NCBI GenBank assembly: GCA_028278225.1
Contig: JANQEU010000104.1
Coordinates: 248,001 to 312,000 of the forward strand
Direction of reading: 5' to 3'
From: Cyclobacteriaceae bacterium
GTDB lineage: Bacteria > Bacteroidota > Bacteroidia > Cytophagales > Cyclobacteriaceae
DNA length: 64,000 bases
Below the pieces are notes generated by a model. It did no database searches and had not been told where the DNA came from. It saw only the letters and a list, made by a program, of their open reading frames with translations. Made by a program: the position numbers and the translations under genes. Position 1 is the first letter of the stretch, and every line of letters begins with the position of its first letter. Below are positions 33,927-44,137 of the stretch, piece after piece.

Positions 33927-36900
33927 ATGAACACAAGTCTTTACACACCAGAAATGGAGCGGGATTCCTGCGGAGTCGGATGCGTAGTAAACATCAATGG
34001 AAGAAAAACGCATAAAACGGTAAAAGACGCTCTCACCATGTTGAAGAATATGGAACACAGGGGAGCAACCGGGGCGGATAAGAATACGGGTGATGGCGCC
34101 GGCATACTTATTCAGCTGCCACATCTTTTCTACAAAAGAGAGCTGCGCGAGTACGGAGTAAATCTTCCCGACGAGGGACACTACGGTGTGGGACTGGTAT
34201 TTCATTCGCAGAACCAGGAAATAAGAAACCGGTGCAAAAAAGTAATGAATACCCTTATGAAAAAGATGGGGTTTTCACTGATCACCTACCGTCTCCCACC
34301 ACTAGACCACAGTGTCCCGGGCCACGAGTCCAAATCCGTGGAGCCTTACCTCGAACAGATCTTTATCCAATATAAGGATACCGGGATCAGCGGAGACGAA
34401 CTGGAGAGAAAACTGTTTGTGTTGCGCCATTATATTACACACTCCATCAACAGGACCCTGGAGAGCGTGAACAATGAGTTCTATTTTTCCAGCCTGTCCT
34501 CCAGAACGGTTATCTACAAAGGCCAGCTGAAAACGGATCAGTTGGAGAGATACTTCCATGATCTGCGAAATCCACTGGTCAAATCGGCCTTGGCCATTGT
34601 ACACTCCAGGTTTTCAACCAATACTTTTCCAAACTGGAAACTGGCACAGCCGTTCAGGTTTCTGGCACACAATGGAGAAATCAATACGATCCGGGGGAAT
34701 GTCAATAAAATGCAGTCCAAGGAGGCGCTCATGCATTCCGACTTCTTCACCAAAGAAGAATTATCCTGGCTGATACCGGTAACAGATCCCAATAACTCGG
34801 ATTCCTCCAATCTTGATGCGCTGGTGGAGCTCCTGGCCCTTTCCGGCCGCTCCCTCCCACATGTGATGATGATGCTGGTGCCGGAGGCATGGCAGGACAA
34901 CCGCACCATGGACCCGCTGCGCAAAGCGTTTTACAAGTACCATGCTTCCATGATGGAAGCATGGGACGGACCAGCGGCCCTGTTTTTCACCAATGGCTAC
35001 CAGGTAGGCGCAACACTCGATAGAAACGGATTGCGCCCGGTCCGGTATTGCATCACCAGGGGCAACAGGCTTATTATGGCCAGTGAGGCCGGTGCCGTAC
35101 CGGTCAAGGAAAGCAGTATCGTTCGTAAGGGCAGATTGCAGCCGGGCAAAATGTTAATGGCCGATCTCGATCTTCGCAAAGTGTATGATGACAATGAAAT
35201 AAAAGAAAAAGTATTTAAGGATAAGCCATACTTCGAGTGGATCAAGGAAAAGCGTATTAAGCTGCAACTGATGCCGATCCCTGATCTGGAAGAAAAAGTG
35301 ATCATCCCGGAGCGGCTGATCACAAGACAGGTATCAAACGGCATGTCGGAAGAAGATGTAAAAATGACAATTCTGCCACTTGCTGTTCAGGGAACGGAGC
35401 CTCTCGGTTCCATGGGTGCCGATGTACCCTTGGCGGTCCTTTCCAATCAAAGCCAGCATGTTGCGAACTATTTCAAACAATATTTCGCCCAGGTCAGCAA
35501 TCCGCCCATCGACCCGATACGCGAGCGATTGGTAATGGCGCTGTTTACAAGGATAGGGAGATCTCTCAATATACTGGAAGAATCAGCGGACCACGCCAGA
35601 CAGGTCCACATTTCCCAGCCGGTACTCTCGCGCGAAGACTTCTACCGGATCAAGGCTCTTGAAAATGTGGGATTCACCCATTATATCCTGGATGCCACCT
35701 TTGACGTGGCAGCAAATAAGGAAACACTCAAACATGCTATTGAAAGGATCTGCGAGGAAGCTGAAAAGGCCATAGGTGACGGGCACACCATCCTGATCAT
35801 TTCCAATCGCAAAGAAACGAAGGACAGGGCGCCTATCCCCGGGTTGCTGGCAGTAGGGGCCGTACATCACCATTTGATAAGCAAAAGGCTGAGGACCAAA
35901 GCCGGTTTGATTGCCGAAAGCAGCGATGCCTGGGAGACCCACCACTTTGCCACGATGATCGGCTACGGGGCAAGCGGGATCTATCCCTATCTTGCCTACG
36001 ATGCCATTCATAATGCGTATGATAGTGGCCAGCTTGATCAATCAGTTCCGGTTCGGGATTTCTATCAAAATTACATCAAAGGGATAGGAAAAGGATTGCT
36101 TAAGATCATGAGTAAAATGGGAATAAGCACCATGCAATCCTACCAGTCCGCTCAGATTTTTGAATGTATAGGCCTGGGGCACGATGTGATATCAAAATGT
36201 TTTACGGGTACGGTTAGCAGGCTGGATGGATTGACGTTTAAGGATCTGGGCGCGGAAGTGTTGCAAAGGCATCTTGTCGCTTACCAGGATGAGGGTCGCA
36301 AACTCCTGGAGTCAGGAGGAATTTTCCAATGGAAAAGAAACGGAGAAAAACACCTGCTGAATCCTGACACTGTCTCACTTCTCCAGAAATCGACGAAACT
36401 TAATGATTTCGAGGTATTCAAAGCCTTTACGAGGAAAGTTCATGATGAAGAAAGTGAGATTATCAATCTCCGGGATCTTTTTGAATTCAAAGAAAGGGAT
36501 TCAGTACCCCTGAGTGATGTTGAGCCTGCTGAGGGAATTCTGAAGCGATTTGCCACCGGCGCCATGAGTTTCGGATCCATTTCCCATGAAGCGCACACCA
36601 CACTCGCGATCGCGATGAATCGCATCGGGGCTAAAAGTAACAGCGGCGAAGGCGGTGAGGATGAATCCAGGTACATACCAAAGGCTAATGGGGATTCGGA
36701 GAGGTCCGCCATCAAGCAGGCGGCATCAGGACGGTTCGGTGTAACGATCGAGTATTTGAATAATGCCGATGAAATTCAGATCAAAATCGCCCAGGGTGCA
36801 AAGCCCGGGGAAGGCGGACAATTACCCGGCCACAAAGTAGACAAATGGATCGCAAAAGTACGACATTCCACACCTGGTGTTGGGTTGATCTCACCTCCAC

Positions 36901-38408
36901 CCCATCATGACATATACTCTATCGAAGATCTCAAGCAATTGATCTTTGATCTGAAAAATGCAAATCCGGAAGCCAGGATAAATGTGAAGCTTGTTGCTGA
37001 GGCCGGCGTCGGAACTATCGCCGCAGGAGTTGCCAAAGCCAAAGCCGATGCCATACTGATTTCGGGCGCTGACGGCGGTACGGGAGCCAGTCCGCTTAGC
37101 TCGATCAGGCATGCCGGCTTACCATGGGAAATGGGCCTGGCTGAAGCCCACCAGACACTCGTCATGAATAACCTGAGAAGCAGGGTCACGCTGCAAACAG
37201 ACGGAAAGATCATGACAGGACGTGACCTGGCAGTCGCAACTTTGCTGGGAGCTGAAGAATATGGTGTCAGTACAGCTGCCTTGATCGTGGAAGGATGTAT
37301 TATGATGCGGAAGTGCCATCTGAATACATGTCCGGTCGGCATAGCTACGCAAAAACCCGAATTACGCAAACTATTTACAGGTAATCCTGATCATGTTGTG
37401 AATTTCTTCACACTGCTTGCTGAAGATTTTCGTGAGAAAATGGCCGAACTTGGATTCAGGACGGTAAATGAGATGGTAGGGCAGGCACACGTCCTGAAAG
37501 TGAGACAAGATCTCAACTACACCAAGATCCAAAGATTGGACCTGAATCCTATTTTACGATTTCCACATACACCAACTCACGTGGGTAAGTTTAAACAGAT
37601 CGAACAGGATCACGAGCTTGACAAGGTTCTGGACAACAAAATCATCAGAGATCTCAGGAACGCAACCCCCCCTGTTCATCTGAAATACAATATTAAGAAT
37701 GTCGATCGGTCCACCGGAGCATTGACTTCTTCTTACCTCACAAAAAATAAGAGTGTCATGGGAACACCTATTCGCATCGAGTTTACCGGATCGGCCGGCC
37801 AGAGTTTCGGAGCGTTTCTCGCCCCGCACCTGCATTTTACCTTATGCGGCGAGGCGAATGACTACCTGGGGAAGGGACTATCAGGTGGAACACTGGCTAT
37901 CAGGCCGGGTCCGGAGTCCAACCTCACTCCCCAGGATAATATCATCATTGGTAATGTCTCACTCTATGGAGCCACCTCCGGCGAAGTGTATATCAACGGT
38001 CAGGGGGGTGAACGATTCTGCGTGCGAAATTCCGGGGCTGAGGCAGTAGTGGAAGGGATCGGTGATCATGGGTGTGAATATATGACAGGGGGGCTTGCGA
38101 TTATTCTTGGGCGTGTCGGGAACAACTTTGGTGCAGGCATGAGCGGGGGAATAGCTTATATCCTGAATCAAGACCAGGATCTTGAAACCGTGTGTAACCT
38201 GGAGATGATAGGACTCGAAACACCCGATGGCGAAGATCATGGATTGATCAAAAGCAAAATCGAGAAACACCTGGAGTTTACGGGTAGTATCAAAGCAAAA
38301 TCCATTTTGGACGATTGGGACAAATTCAGGTCCTCATTTGTGAAAGTGATGCCCAATGACCTGAAACGGGTGATGACAAGTGATGTATCAACTAAAAATG
38401 TAGCATGA
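33927..38408 (+). CDS. gltB: Glutamate synthase large subunit
   Basis: About 1493 residues, full length for the alpha subunit. The start is set at the ATG giving MNTSLYTPEMERDSCGVG, which leaves the short propeptide before the N-terminal nucleophile cysteine (C15) of the class II glutamine amidotransferase domain. The central domain and FMN-binding synthase domain follow (blocks KPGEGGQLPGHKV, ISGADGGTGASPLSS), then CIMMRKCHLNTC with the C-x5-C-x4-C ligands of the 3Fe-4S cluster, and the C-terminal beta-helix GXGXG domain. It transfers the glutamine amide nitrogen to 2-oxoglutarate. gltD begins 1 nt after its stop. Confidence 0.97.
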   Translation: MNTSLYTPEMERDSCGVGCVVNINGRKTHKTVKDALTMLKNMEHRGATGADKNTGDGAGILIQLPHLFYKRELREYGVNLPDEGHYGVGLVFHSQNQEIRNRCKKVMNTLMKKMGFSLITYRLPPLDHSVPGHESKSVEPYLEQIFIQYKDTGISGDELERKLFVLRHYITHSINRTLESVNNEFYFSSLSSRTVIYKGQLKTDQLERYFHDLRNPLVKSALAIVHSRFSTNTFPNWKLAQPFRFLAHNGEINTIRGNVNKMQSKEALMHSDFFTKEELSWLIPVTDPNNSDSSNLDALVELLALSGRSLPHVMMMLVPEAWQDNRTMDPLRKAFYKYHASMMEAWDGPAALFFTNGYQVGATLDRNGLRPVRYCITRGNRLIMASEAGAVPVKESSIVRKGRLQPGKMLMADLDLRKVYDDNEIKEKVFKDKPYFEWIKEKRIKLQLMPIPDLEEKVIIPERLITRQVSNGMSEEDVKMTILPLAVQGTEPLGSMGADVPLAVLSNQSQHVANYFKQYFAQVSNPPIDPIRERLVMALFTRIGRSLNILEESADHARQVHISQPVLSREDFYRIKALENVGFTHYILDATFDVAANKETLKHAIERICEEAEKAIGDGHTILIISNRKETKDRAPIPGLLAVGAVHHHLISKRLRTKAGLIAESSDAWETHHFATMIGYGASGIYPYLAYDAIHNAYDSGQLDQSVPVRDFYQNYIKGIGKGLLKIMSKMGISTMQSYQSAQIFECIGLGHDVISKCFTGTVSRLDGLTFKDLGAEVLQRHLVAYQDEGRKLLESGGIFQWKRNGEKHLLNPDTVSLLQKSTKLNDFEVFKAFTRKVHDEESEIINLRDLFEFKERDSVPLSDVEPAEGILKRFATGAMSFGSISHEAHTTLAIAMNRIGAKSNSGEGGEDESRYIPKANGDSERSAIKQAASGRFGVTIEYLNNADEIQIKIAQGAKPGEGGQLPGHKVDKWIAKVRHSTPGVGLISPPPHHDIYSIEDLKQLIFDLKNANPEARINVKLVAEAGVGTIAAGVAKAKADAILISGADGGTGASPLSSIRHAGLPWEMGLAEAHQTLVMNNLRSRVTLQTDGKIMTGRDLAVATLLGAEEYGVSTAALIVEGCIMMRKCHLNTCPVGIATQKPELRKLFTGNPDHVVNFFTLLAEDFREKMAELGFRTVNEMVGQAHVLKVRQDLNYTKIQRLDLNPILRFPHTPTHVGKFKQIEQDHELDKVLDNKIIRDLRNATPPVHLKYNIKNVDRSTGALTSSYLTKNKSVMGTPIRIEFTGSAGQSFGAFLAPHLHFTLCGEANDYLGKGLSGGTLAIRPGPESNLTPQDNIIIGNVSLYGATSGEVYINGQGGERFCVRNSGAEAVVEGIGDHGCEYMTGGLAIILGRVGNNFGAGMSGGIAYILNQDQDLETVCNLEMIGLETPDGEDHGLIKSKIEKHLEFTGSIKAKSILDDWDKFRSSFVKVMPNDLKRVMTSDVSTKNVA

Positions 38409-38409
38409 A

Positions 38410-39858
38410 ATGGGAAGTATCGAAGGATTTATATCGAAGGGACGACAATTACCCGGAACCAGGTCAGTTGATGAGAGGTTAGCGGATTACAAAGAGTTTT
38501 ATGAGTCCCATGGTGAACAACTGACAACTGACCAGGCCAGCCGGTGTATGGATTGTGGCATACCCTTTTGTCACAAGGGATGTCCTCTGGGAAACTTCAT
38601 TCCCGACTTTAATGATGCGGTCTATCACAACGATTGGAACCGGGCCATTAAAATACTGGATGCTACTAACAACTTTCCCGAATTCACGGGAAGGATCTGT
38701 CCGGCGCCCTGTGAGGGTTCCTGCGTTTTGGGGATCAATAAACCTCCGGTAACCATAGAGCATATCGAGAAAACCATTGTCGAAAAGGCTTTCGAAAAAG
38801 GGTTCATCAAAGCGCGGCCACCAAAGTATCGCAATGGCAAAAAAGTGGCGATTGTGGGATCGGGGCCGGCAGGTCTGGCCGCTGCAGCACAATTAAATCA
38901 TATTGGTTACACCGTCACAATTTTCGAGAGGGCCGAAAAGCCCGGAGGTCTGCTGCGATTTGGAATTCCGGATTTCAAGCTTGAGAAATGGGTTGTTGAA
39001 AGACGAATCGCACTGATGGAGGAAGAGGGCATTTCATTTAAACTGAGCTGCGACGTAGGCAAAGACGTACAGGTCACGGAACTCCGGAATGACTTTGACG
39101 CAATAGTGTTAGCCGGCGGCTCGACCGTTCCCAGGGATTTATCAATTCCGGGTAGAGATCTCAAGGGGATCCATTTTGCAATGGACTTTCTTACCCAGCA
39201 AAACCGAAGGGTTTCCGGCCTTCCGTTTACGGAGAAAGATATTCTTGCCAAAGACAAAAATGTGATCGTACTGGGCGGCGGTGACACCGGGTCGGACTGT
39301 ATCGGTACTTCCAACCGGCAAGGCGCCAGATCAATCAAGCAATTTGAACTGCTGGCAAAGCCCCCGGTCAGCAGGTCCGAAATCAATCCGTGGCCGGAAT
39401 GGCCATTGATCCTTCGTACTTCCTCCTCCCATGAGGAAGGCTGTGAACGTGAATGGTCCATTCTCACCAAAGCGTTTGAAGGAAACGAAAAAGGGGAGTT
39501 GACAGGGATCAGGACCGTTCAGATCGAATGGGAAGGCAGAAACTTCAAGGAGATCCCCGGGACCGGGGAAACTCATGAATGTGATCTGGCATTACTGGCA
39601 ATCGGATTTGTTCATCCGCAAAAAACGGGTATGCTCGAAGACCTGGGTGTTGAATTGGATAATTTTGGAAATGTTAAAACCGCCAACTATCAGACATCCG
39701 TTCAGGGTGTATTCTCGGCAGGTGATATGCGGAGAGGTCAGTCACTGGTGGTATGGGCTATTTCCGAAGGGCGTGAAGCGGCTAAGGCTGTTGACGAATA
39801 CATCTTTTCGAAAAGTTCTCTGCCCTCCAGGGATTTATCTAAGTATCAGCTGGTGTAG
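38410..39858 (+). CDS. gltD: Glutamate synthase small subunit
   Basis: 482 residues, the beta subunit that feeds NAD(P)H electrons to GltB. N-terminal cysteine clusters for iron-sulfur centres lie in RCMDCGIPFCHKGCPLGN and RICPAPCEGSCVLG. The FAD motif is VAIVGSGPAGLAAAAQL and the NAD(P) motif VIVLGGGDTGSDC; GVFSAGDMRRGQSLVVWA closes the FAD site. It starts 1 nt after gltB. Its last 13 nt overlap the end of a convergent small gene. Confidence 0.97.
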   Translation: MGSIEGFISKGRQLPGTRSVDERLADYKEFYESHGEQLTTDQASRCMDCGIPFCHKGCPLGNFIPDFNDAVYHNDWNRAIKILDATNNFPEFTGRICPAPCEGSCVLGINKPPVTIEHIEKTIVEKAFEKGFIKARPPKYRNGKKVAIVGSGPAGLAAAAQLNHIGYTVTIFERAEKPGGLLRFGIPDFKLEKWVVERRIALMEEEGISFKLSCDVGKDVQVTELRNDFDAIVLAGGSTVPRDLSIPGRDLKGIHFAMDFLTQQNRRVSGLPFTEKDILAKDKNVIVLGGGDTGSDCIGTSNRQGARSIKQFELLAKPPVSRSEINPWPEWPLILRTSSSHEEGCEREWSILTKAFEGNEKGELTGIRTVQIEWEGRNFKEIPGTGETHECDLALLAIGFVHPQKTGMLEDLGVELDNFGNVKTANYQTSVQGVFSAGDMRRGQSLVVWAISEGREAAKAVDEYIFSKSSLPSRDLSKYQLV

Positions 39859-40058
39859 ATCTCCCTGATCTCAAAGTCCTCACCTGTTCCGAAGCGGGTA
39901 ATGTCACTCATGTAATAGATCTCCAGTGTATGCAGATCCTTTAGCTTGAATTCCTTATGATTTACAATTTCATGTAATTCGAATTCAAATCTCTCGCCGT
40001 AGTTTACGGCCCAATACTTCTTTCCTACCCTCAGGCTGGAAAACGATAAACCTTTCAT
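39846..40058 (-). CDS. Small conserved-looking protein of unknown function
   Basis: 70 residues from an ATG: LRVGKKYWAVNYGERFEFELHEIV, then FKLKDLHTLEIYYMSDITRFGTGEDFEIREI. The alternating pattern predicts a small all-beta (SH3-like) domain. The composition looks truly coding and I believe similar short proteins occur in other Cytophagales, but I cannot name a family. Its 3' end overlaps gltD by 13 nt, tail to tail. Confidence 0.65.
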   Translation of the reverse strand: MKGLSFSSLRVGKKYWAVNYGERFEFELHEIVNHKEFKLKDLHTLEIYYMSDITRFGTGEDFEIREIYTS

Positions 40059-40152
40059 TTTTCAAAAAATACCTGATAAATTATAAAACTATTTATTTCG
40101 ATCACACCTAAAAAAGCATTAAAATTGAAGAAATAGATCCTAACTATCAATC

Positions 40153-41034
40153 ATGAGCAACAGGCTAAAACAAATTTTTGATTTTACACTCATCCTGCTC
40201 GTCCTGCTCACAGCATCCTGTAAGAGTAAGGTTGCCGAAGAGCATGCAAAAATGGAAGAAGAGCAAATCATCGCGGATATTACGAAATTGGTTAAGGACC
40301 TGCCCCCTCCTTCAGCCGTTCCAAACGAGATCAGGCGTATCGGTGCGGATTTTGATCATGGACTCATCGCAGATATTCTTGAGATGGAATCCTATCTCGA
40401 AGAAGAAGATAAAGCTGCGCTTAACCTGGGCATTTTCACCACGGATATTGGTTACTTAATTGAATATGGGCAGGTGGAAGAATCCATCGAGCACATGAAA
40501 GCCTGCGATCAATTCTCGGAAACCCTGGGATTACCGACCGCATTCAGCGATAGCGTCATTCAACAATACCGGGCGCTGAAGGGTGATACGGTAAAGTTAT
40601 TGGAATTGTGGGATGAAACGGAGATCTCGCATGAAGAACATTTTGAAACCGAGGGGCGTCATACGATGGCTGCTTTGGTCCTCACCGGAAGTTTTATTGA
40701 AGGACTTTACCTGGCGGTAAAAGTAGCCCAGACTTACCACACAGATGATATGGATCAGCGGACCAGGGACAAGATACTGGAACCCCTGGTCAAACTAATT
40801 CTGGAACAGGAACAACCACTTTTGGACATAATAAAATTGCTTAGAGACATACCAACTGACCAGACCATTGCCAAAATGATCGCAGAACTTAGTATATTGG
40901 AAAGACTTTTCCAGGGAGATCTGGCAGATGTAGAGGCTGGAATGCAAAATGATAGCAATTTTGTGGTAACGCAGGACATGCTATTGGATGTGAATTTGGA
41001 AGTGTTGCGAATCAGGAACGAAATAGTAGAATAA
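40153..41034 (+). CDS. Putative lipoprotein, helical, unknown function
   Basis: 293 residues. Lipoprotein signal peptide with hydrophobic core FTLILLVLLTASC and lipidated cysteine in TASC. The mature part is almost wholly alpha-helical and acidic (KVAEEHAKMEEEQIIADITKLVKDLPPPS, then repeated amphipathic helices), with no membrane segment and no cysteine. No known catalytic motif. It is likely a periplasmic or outer-membrane-attached lipoprotein. Followed by a strong terminator, so it is probably a single-gene unit. Confidence 0.78.
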   Translation: MSNRLKQIFDFTLILLVLLTASCKSKVAEEHAKMEEEQIIADITKLVKDLPPPSAVPNEIRRIGADFDHGLIADILEMESYLEEEDKAALNLGIFTTDIGYLIEYGQVEESIEHMKACDQFSETLGLPTAFSDSVIQQYRALKGDTVKLLELWDETEISHEEHFETEGRHTMAALVLTGSFIEGLYLAVKVAQTYHTDDMDQRTRDKILEPLVKLILEQEQPLLDIIKLLRDIPTDQTIAKMIAELSILERLFQGDLADVEAGMQNDSNFVVTQDMLLDVNLEVLRIRNEIVE

Positions 41035-41064
41035 AAATATCTTCAATCTAACCAACTACTCTCG

Positions 41065-41103
41065 AGCACTGTCCCGGTAGATATCGGGACCGTGCTTTTT
41101 TTA
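41065..41103 (+). terminator. Rho-independent terminator
   Basis: Stem AGCAC-T-GTCCCG paired with CGGGAC-C-GTGCT (one mismatch), 8-nt loop, then a run of seven T residues, 30 nt after the lipoprotein stop. Canonical. Confidence 0.9.
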
Positions 41104-41134
41104 TGTTTTAACTGCACCGCGATCAACCTAGTCC

Positions 41135-44100
41135 ATGAGTGAAAAAATTCTTAAAGCCATCATCCAGCTTCTTGCGATTGTTGCCAAAGAAGATCAGGTT
41201 ACACTGGATGAAAAAGCCTCCATCAAGAATTTTCTGAATGAAAGTCTGTCCACGGAGGACGCTGAAAAGTATTTCAAATACTTTGAATCCCTGATAGATA
41301 GTCCGGCCAAAGACGCCAAAGATGAGTTCGATGAAACCGGGGCCATCTGTGATCAGATAAACCAGGCTCAGACCAATCAGCAGAAGATTGTGGTCATGCT
41401 AAAATTGATGGAACTGATAGCAGCGGACGGGATCATTACAAAGCGTGAATCGGAACTACTATATTTCATATGTGAGCGGCTGAATTTCAATGCCAGGGTA
41501 GCTGATTTGATTAAGGCATTCGTAATGTTCCAGGAAAGGAGCAAGATCATTTCATCAAATATCCTGATCGTAGATGATGGAACAAATGAGATCCCCGAAA
41601 AGTGTAAGCATATTAAAGTCATTACACTGAAGGGATTCATATTTATCCTGAGGATACCTGAAGTAGAGGTTTATTTCGCAAAGTACGTGGGTGAGGAAAT
41701 CAACCAGATAAACAATGCTCCCATGAGGAGCAATCACGTTTACGTCCTGCCCATTGGATCGGTTATAAAAACCGAAACCAACGATCCCATTTTCTATTCT
41801 GATATTGTAGGGAAATTTCATATCTCCAAAGAGGCTGTCAATCTCAGTTTTGTTGCGGAGAACATTTCCTTCAGGTTCAGGAACGGGAACATTGGGCTCA
41901 GAAATATTGACATTCAGGAACACGGAGGCAAATTGATCGCACTTATGGGTGGATCGGGAGCCGGAAAGTCCACGCTGCTGAACGTCTTAAACGGTAATGA
42001 ACAACCCGGCGAAGGCACTGTCAGAATTAACGGGATCAACATTCATTCCGACAAAAAGAAAATTGAAGGAGTTATTGGATATATCCCCCAGGACGACTTG
42101 TTGGTCGAGGAACTGACCGTACTGGAAAACTTGTTTTTTGCCGCAAAACTGTGTTTCAAAGATAAGTCTAACGAGGAACTGACGGAACTTTGCGAGCATA
42201 CGCTGGATTCGCTGGGATTGCATGAAGCCCGGAATCTAAGAGTGGGAAGTCCGTTGGATAAATCAATTAGCGGTGGCCAGAGGAAACGATTAAACATCGG
42301 TCTGGAGCTGTTGAGAGAGCCTTCCGTACTGTTTGTTGACGAGCCTACAAGCGGATTGTCGTCAAGAGATTCTGAAAACATCATGGATCTTTTGAAAGAA
42401 CTCTCCTTGAAGGGCAAAATGATATTTGTGGTCATCCACCAGCCCTCGGAGGATATTTTCAAGATGTTCGATAAGCTGATCCTGCTTGATGTCGGAGGTT
42501 ACCAGATTTACTATGGCAACCCCGTTGAGTCCATTTCCTATTTCAAGGAGATCATCAATATGGTGGACAGCAAATCTTCCGCCAATCCCGAACAGGTTTT
42601 CAATATTGTCGAATCCAAGGTCGTCAATGAGTACGGTAACTTCACGAATCAACGCAAGACCTCGCCGGTAGAATGGTATGCCGAATTTAAGAAAAGGATC
42701 CCGGTTACGAAGGTAGATGAAGTAGAAGAAGTACCATCTAAAACACTGAATATCCCTAACCGGATCAAACAACTGCTGATCTTTACCAAAAGAGATTACC
42801 TGGCGAAGCTGAGCAACCGGCAATACCTGCTGGTGAATTTCCTTGAGGCTCCGATCCTCGCGATCATACTTGCATTTATCATACGCTATATTCCGGAGGA
42901 TACCGGAGATTACATCTTCCGCAAGAACCTGAATATTCCTGTATTCTTTTTCATGAGCGTCATTGTCTCCTTGTTTATGGGGCTAACCGTGAGCGCGGAG
43001 GAGATCATAAGGGACCGCAAAATACTGAAACGCGAATCGTTTCTCAATCTCAGCAGGTTGAGTTATTTAGGATCCAAGATCCTGATCTTAACAGTGATCA
43101 GCTCCATCCAAACCATCAGTTACGTGCTCATTGCTAACTGGATTCTGCAGGTCAGGGGGATGACAGGCCAAATGTGGCTGATACTGTTTAGCGTATCCTG
43201 TTTTGCAAATATCCTGGGACTCAATGTCTCGGCCGCATTCAAAAATGCGGTGACAGTCTATGTGCTCATACCTCTTCTGATCATACCACAGCTGATCTTA
43301 AGTGGAGTTGTGGTCAACTTCGACAAACTCAACCCCGGTATAACGACCGAGGATAAAGTGCCCGTCATAGGTGAGATCATGGCTTCCCGGTGGGCATATG
43401 AGGCCCTGGCAGTCAACCAGTTCAAGAATAACGAATTCAACCGCGATGTCTACCCGCAGGAAAAAACGATTGCGCAGACAGAATTTAAAAATTTGTACTT
43501 TATCCCCCGCCTTCAGTCTGAATTGGACTTCGTCAACTTTCATTATAAAAGTGATAAAAACGAGGACAAAACGAAGGTCATTTATAGTTTAAAAACGATC
43601 AAAAATGAACTGGAAAAGGAACTCTCGAAAATCGGGCGGGATAAATTCCCCGAAATCGATCAGCTGAATATTGATGATTTCGACGAGAGGACTTTCGAAA
43701 ACACCAAAGAATTTCTCGCCAATCTCAAGTCCTTTTATAACCTGAAGGCTAACAGGGCAGGTCAACGGAAGACAGAAATACTGCAAAATAAGTTCAAGGG
43801 AAAAGAAGGAGAAATGGAAATGATGGAGATAAGAAATAATCATGAAAATGACGCGGTTTCTTTAGTGGTTAAAAATACAGCGACAGAACACCGGATACTG
43901 GAGCACCGAAATCAACTGGTACAAAAACTTTATCCTATCTACCTGGAGCCGGAATTTCCCTCTCATGTTCTGGATTTCAGAGCTCAGTTTTATACACCCA
44001 CCAAGCATTTTCTGGGGGTACTATGGAGCACGGAAAACTTCAATGTAATCGTGATATGGAGTATGTCAGTATTTCTGGCTATAGCTCTTTATTTTGATTG

Positions 44101-44137
44101 GCTCAAAAAACTGGTGTCAGGATATGGCAGGAAGTAA
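41135..44137 (+). CDS. ABCG-like ABC transporter with N-terminal TerB-like domain
   Basis: 1000 residues, one chain. Residues ~1-130 are a helical TerB-like domain (LLAIVAKEDQVTLDEKASIKNFL, ELIAADGIITKRESELLYFI). A linker with a short beta region follows to ~250. The ATPase has Walker A GGSGAGKST (~271), signature SISGGQRKRLN (~377) and Walker B VLFVDEPTSGLSS (~398). From ~560 the permease half has ABC-2-type TM helices, a long charged loop (~760-930), and a last TM helix near 980. ABCG-type half-transporters act as dimers and export lipids or hydrophobic compounds; the substrate here is unknown. The YdcF-like gene overlaps its stop by one base. Confidence 0.9.
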   Translation: MSEKILKAIIQLLAIVAKEDQVTLDEKASIKNFLNESLSTEDAEKYFKYFESLIDSPAKDAKDEFDETGAICDQINQAQTNQQKIVVMLKLMELIAADGIITKRESELLYFICERLNFNARVADLIKAFVMFQERSKIISSNILIVDDGTNEIPEKCKHIKVITLKGFIFILRIPEVEVYFAKYVGEEINQINNAPMRSNHVYVLPIGSVIKTETNDPIFYSDIVGKFHISKEAVNLSFVAENISFRFRNGNIGLRNIDIQEHGGKLIALMGGSGAGKSTLLNVLNGNEQPGEGTVRINGINIHSDKKKIEGVIGYIPQDDLLVEELTVLENLFFAAKLCFKDKSNEELTELCEHTLDSLGLHEARNLRVGSPLDKSISGGQRKRLNIGLELLREPSVLFVDEPTSGLSSRDSENIMDLLKELSLKGKMIFVVIHQPSEDIFKMFDKLILLDVGGYQIYYGNPVESISYFKEIINMVDSKSSANPEQVFNIVESKVVNEYGNFTNQRKTSPVEWYAEFKKRIPVTKVDEVEEVPSKTLNIPNRIKQLLIFTKRDYLAKLSNRQYLLVNFLEAPILAIILAFIIRYIPEDTGDYIFRKNLNIPVFFFMSVIVSLFMGLTVSAEEIIRDRKILKRESFLNLSRLSYLGSKILILTVISSIQTISYVLIANWILQVRGMTGQMWLILFSVSCFANILGLNVSAAFKNAVTVYVLIPLLIIPQLILSGVVVNFDKLNPGITTEDKVPVIGEIMASRWAYEALAVNQFKNNEFNRDVYPQEKTIAQTEFKNLYFIPRLQSELDFVNFHYKSDKNEDKTKVIYSLKTIKNELEKELSKIGRDKFPEIDQLNIDDFDERTFENTKEFLANLKSFYNLKANRAGQRKTEILQNKFKGKEGEMEMMEIRNNHENDAVSLVVKNTATEHRILEHRNQLVQKLYPIYLEPEFPSHVLDFRAQFYTPTKHFLGVLWSTENFNVIVIWSMSVFLAIALYFDWLKKLVSGYGRK

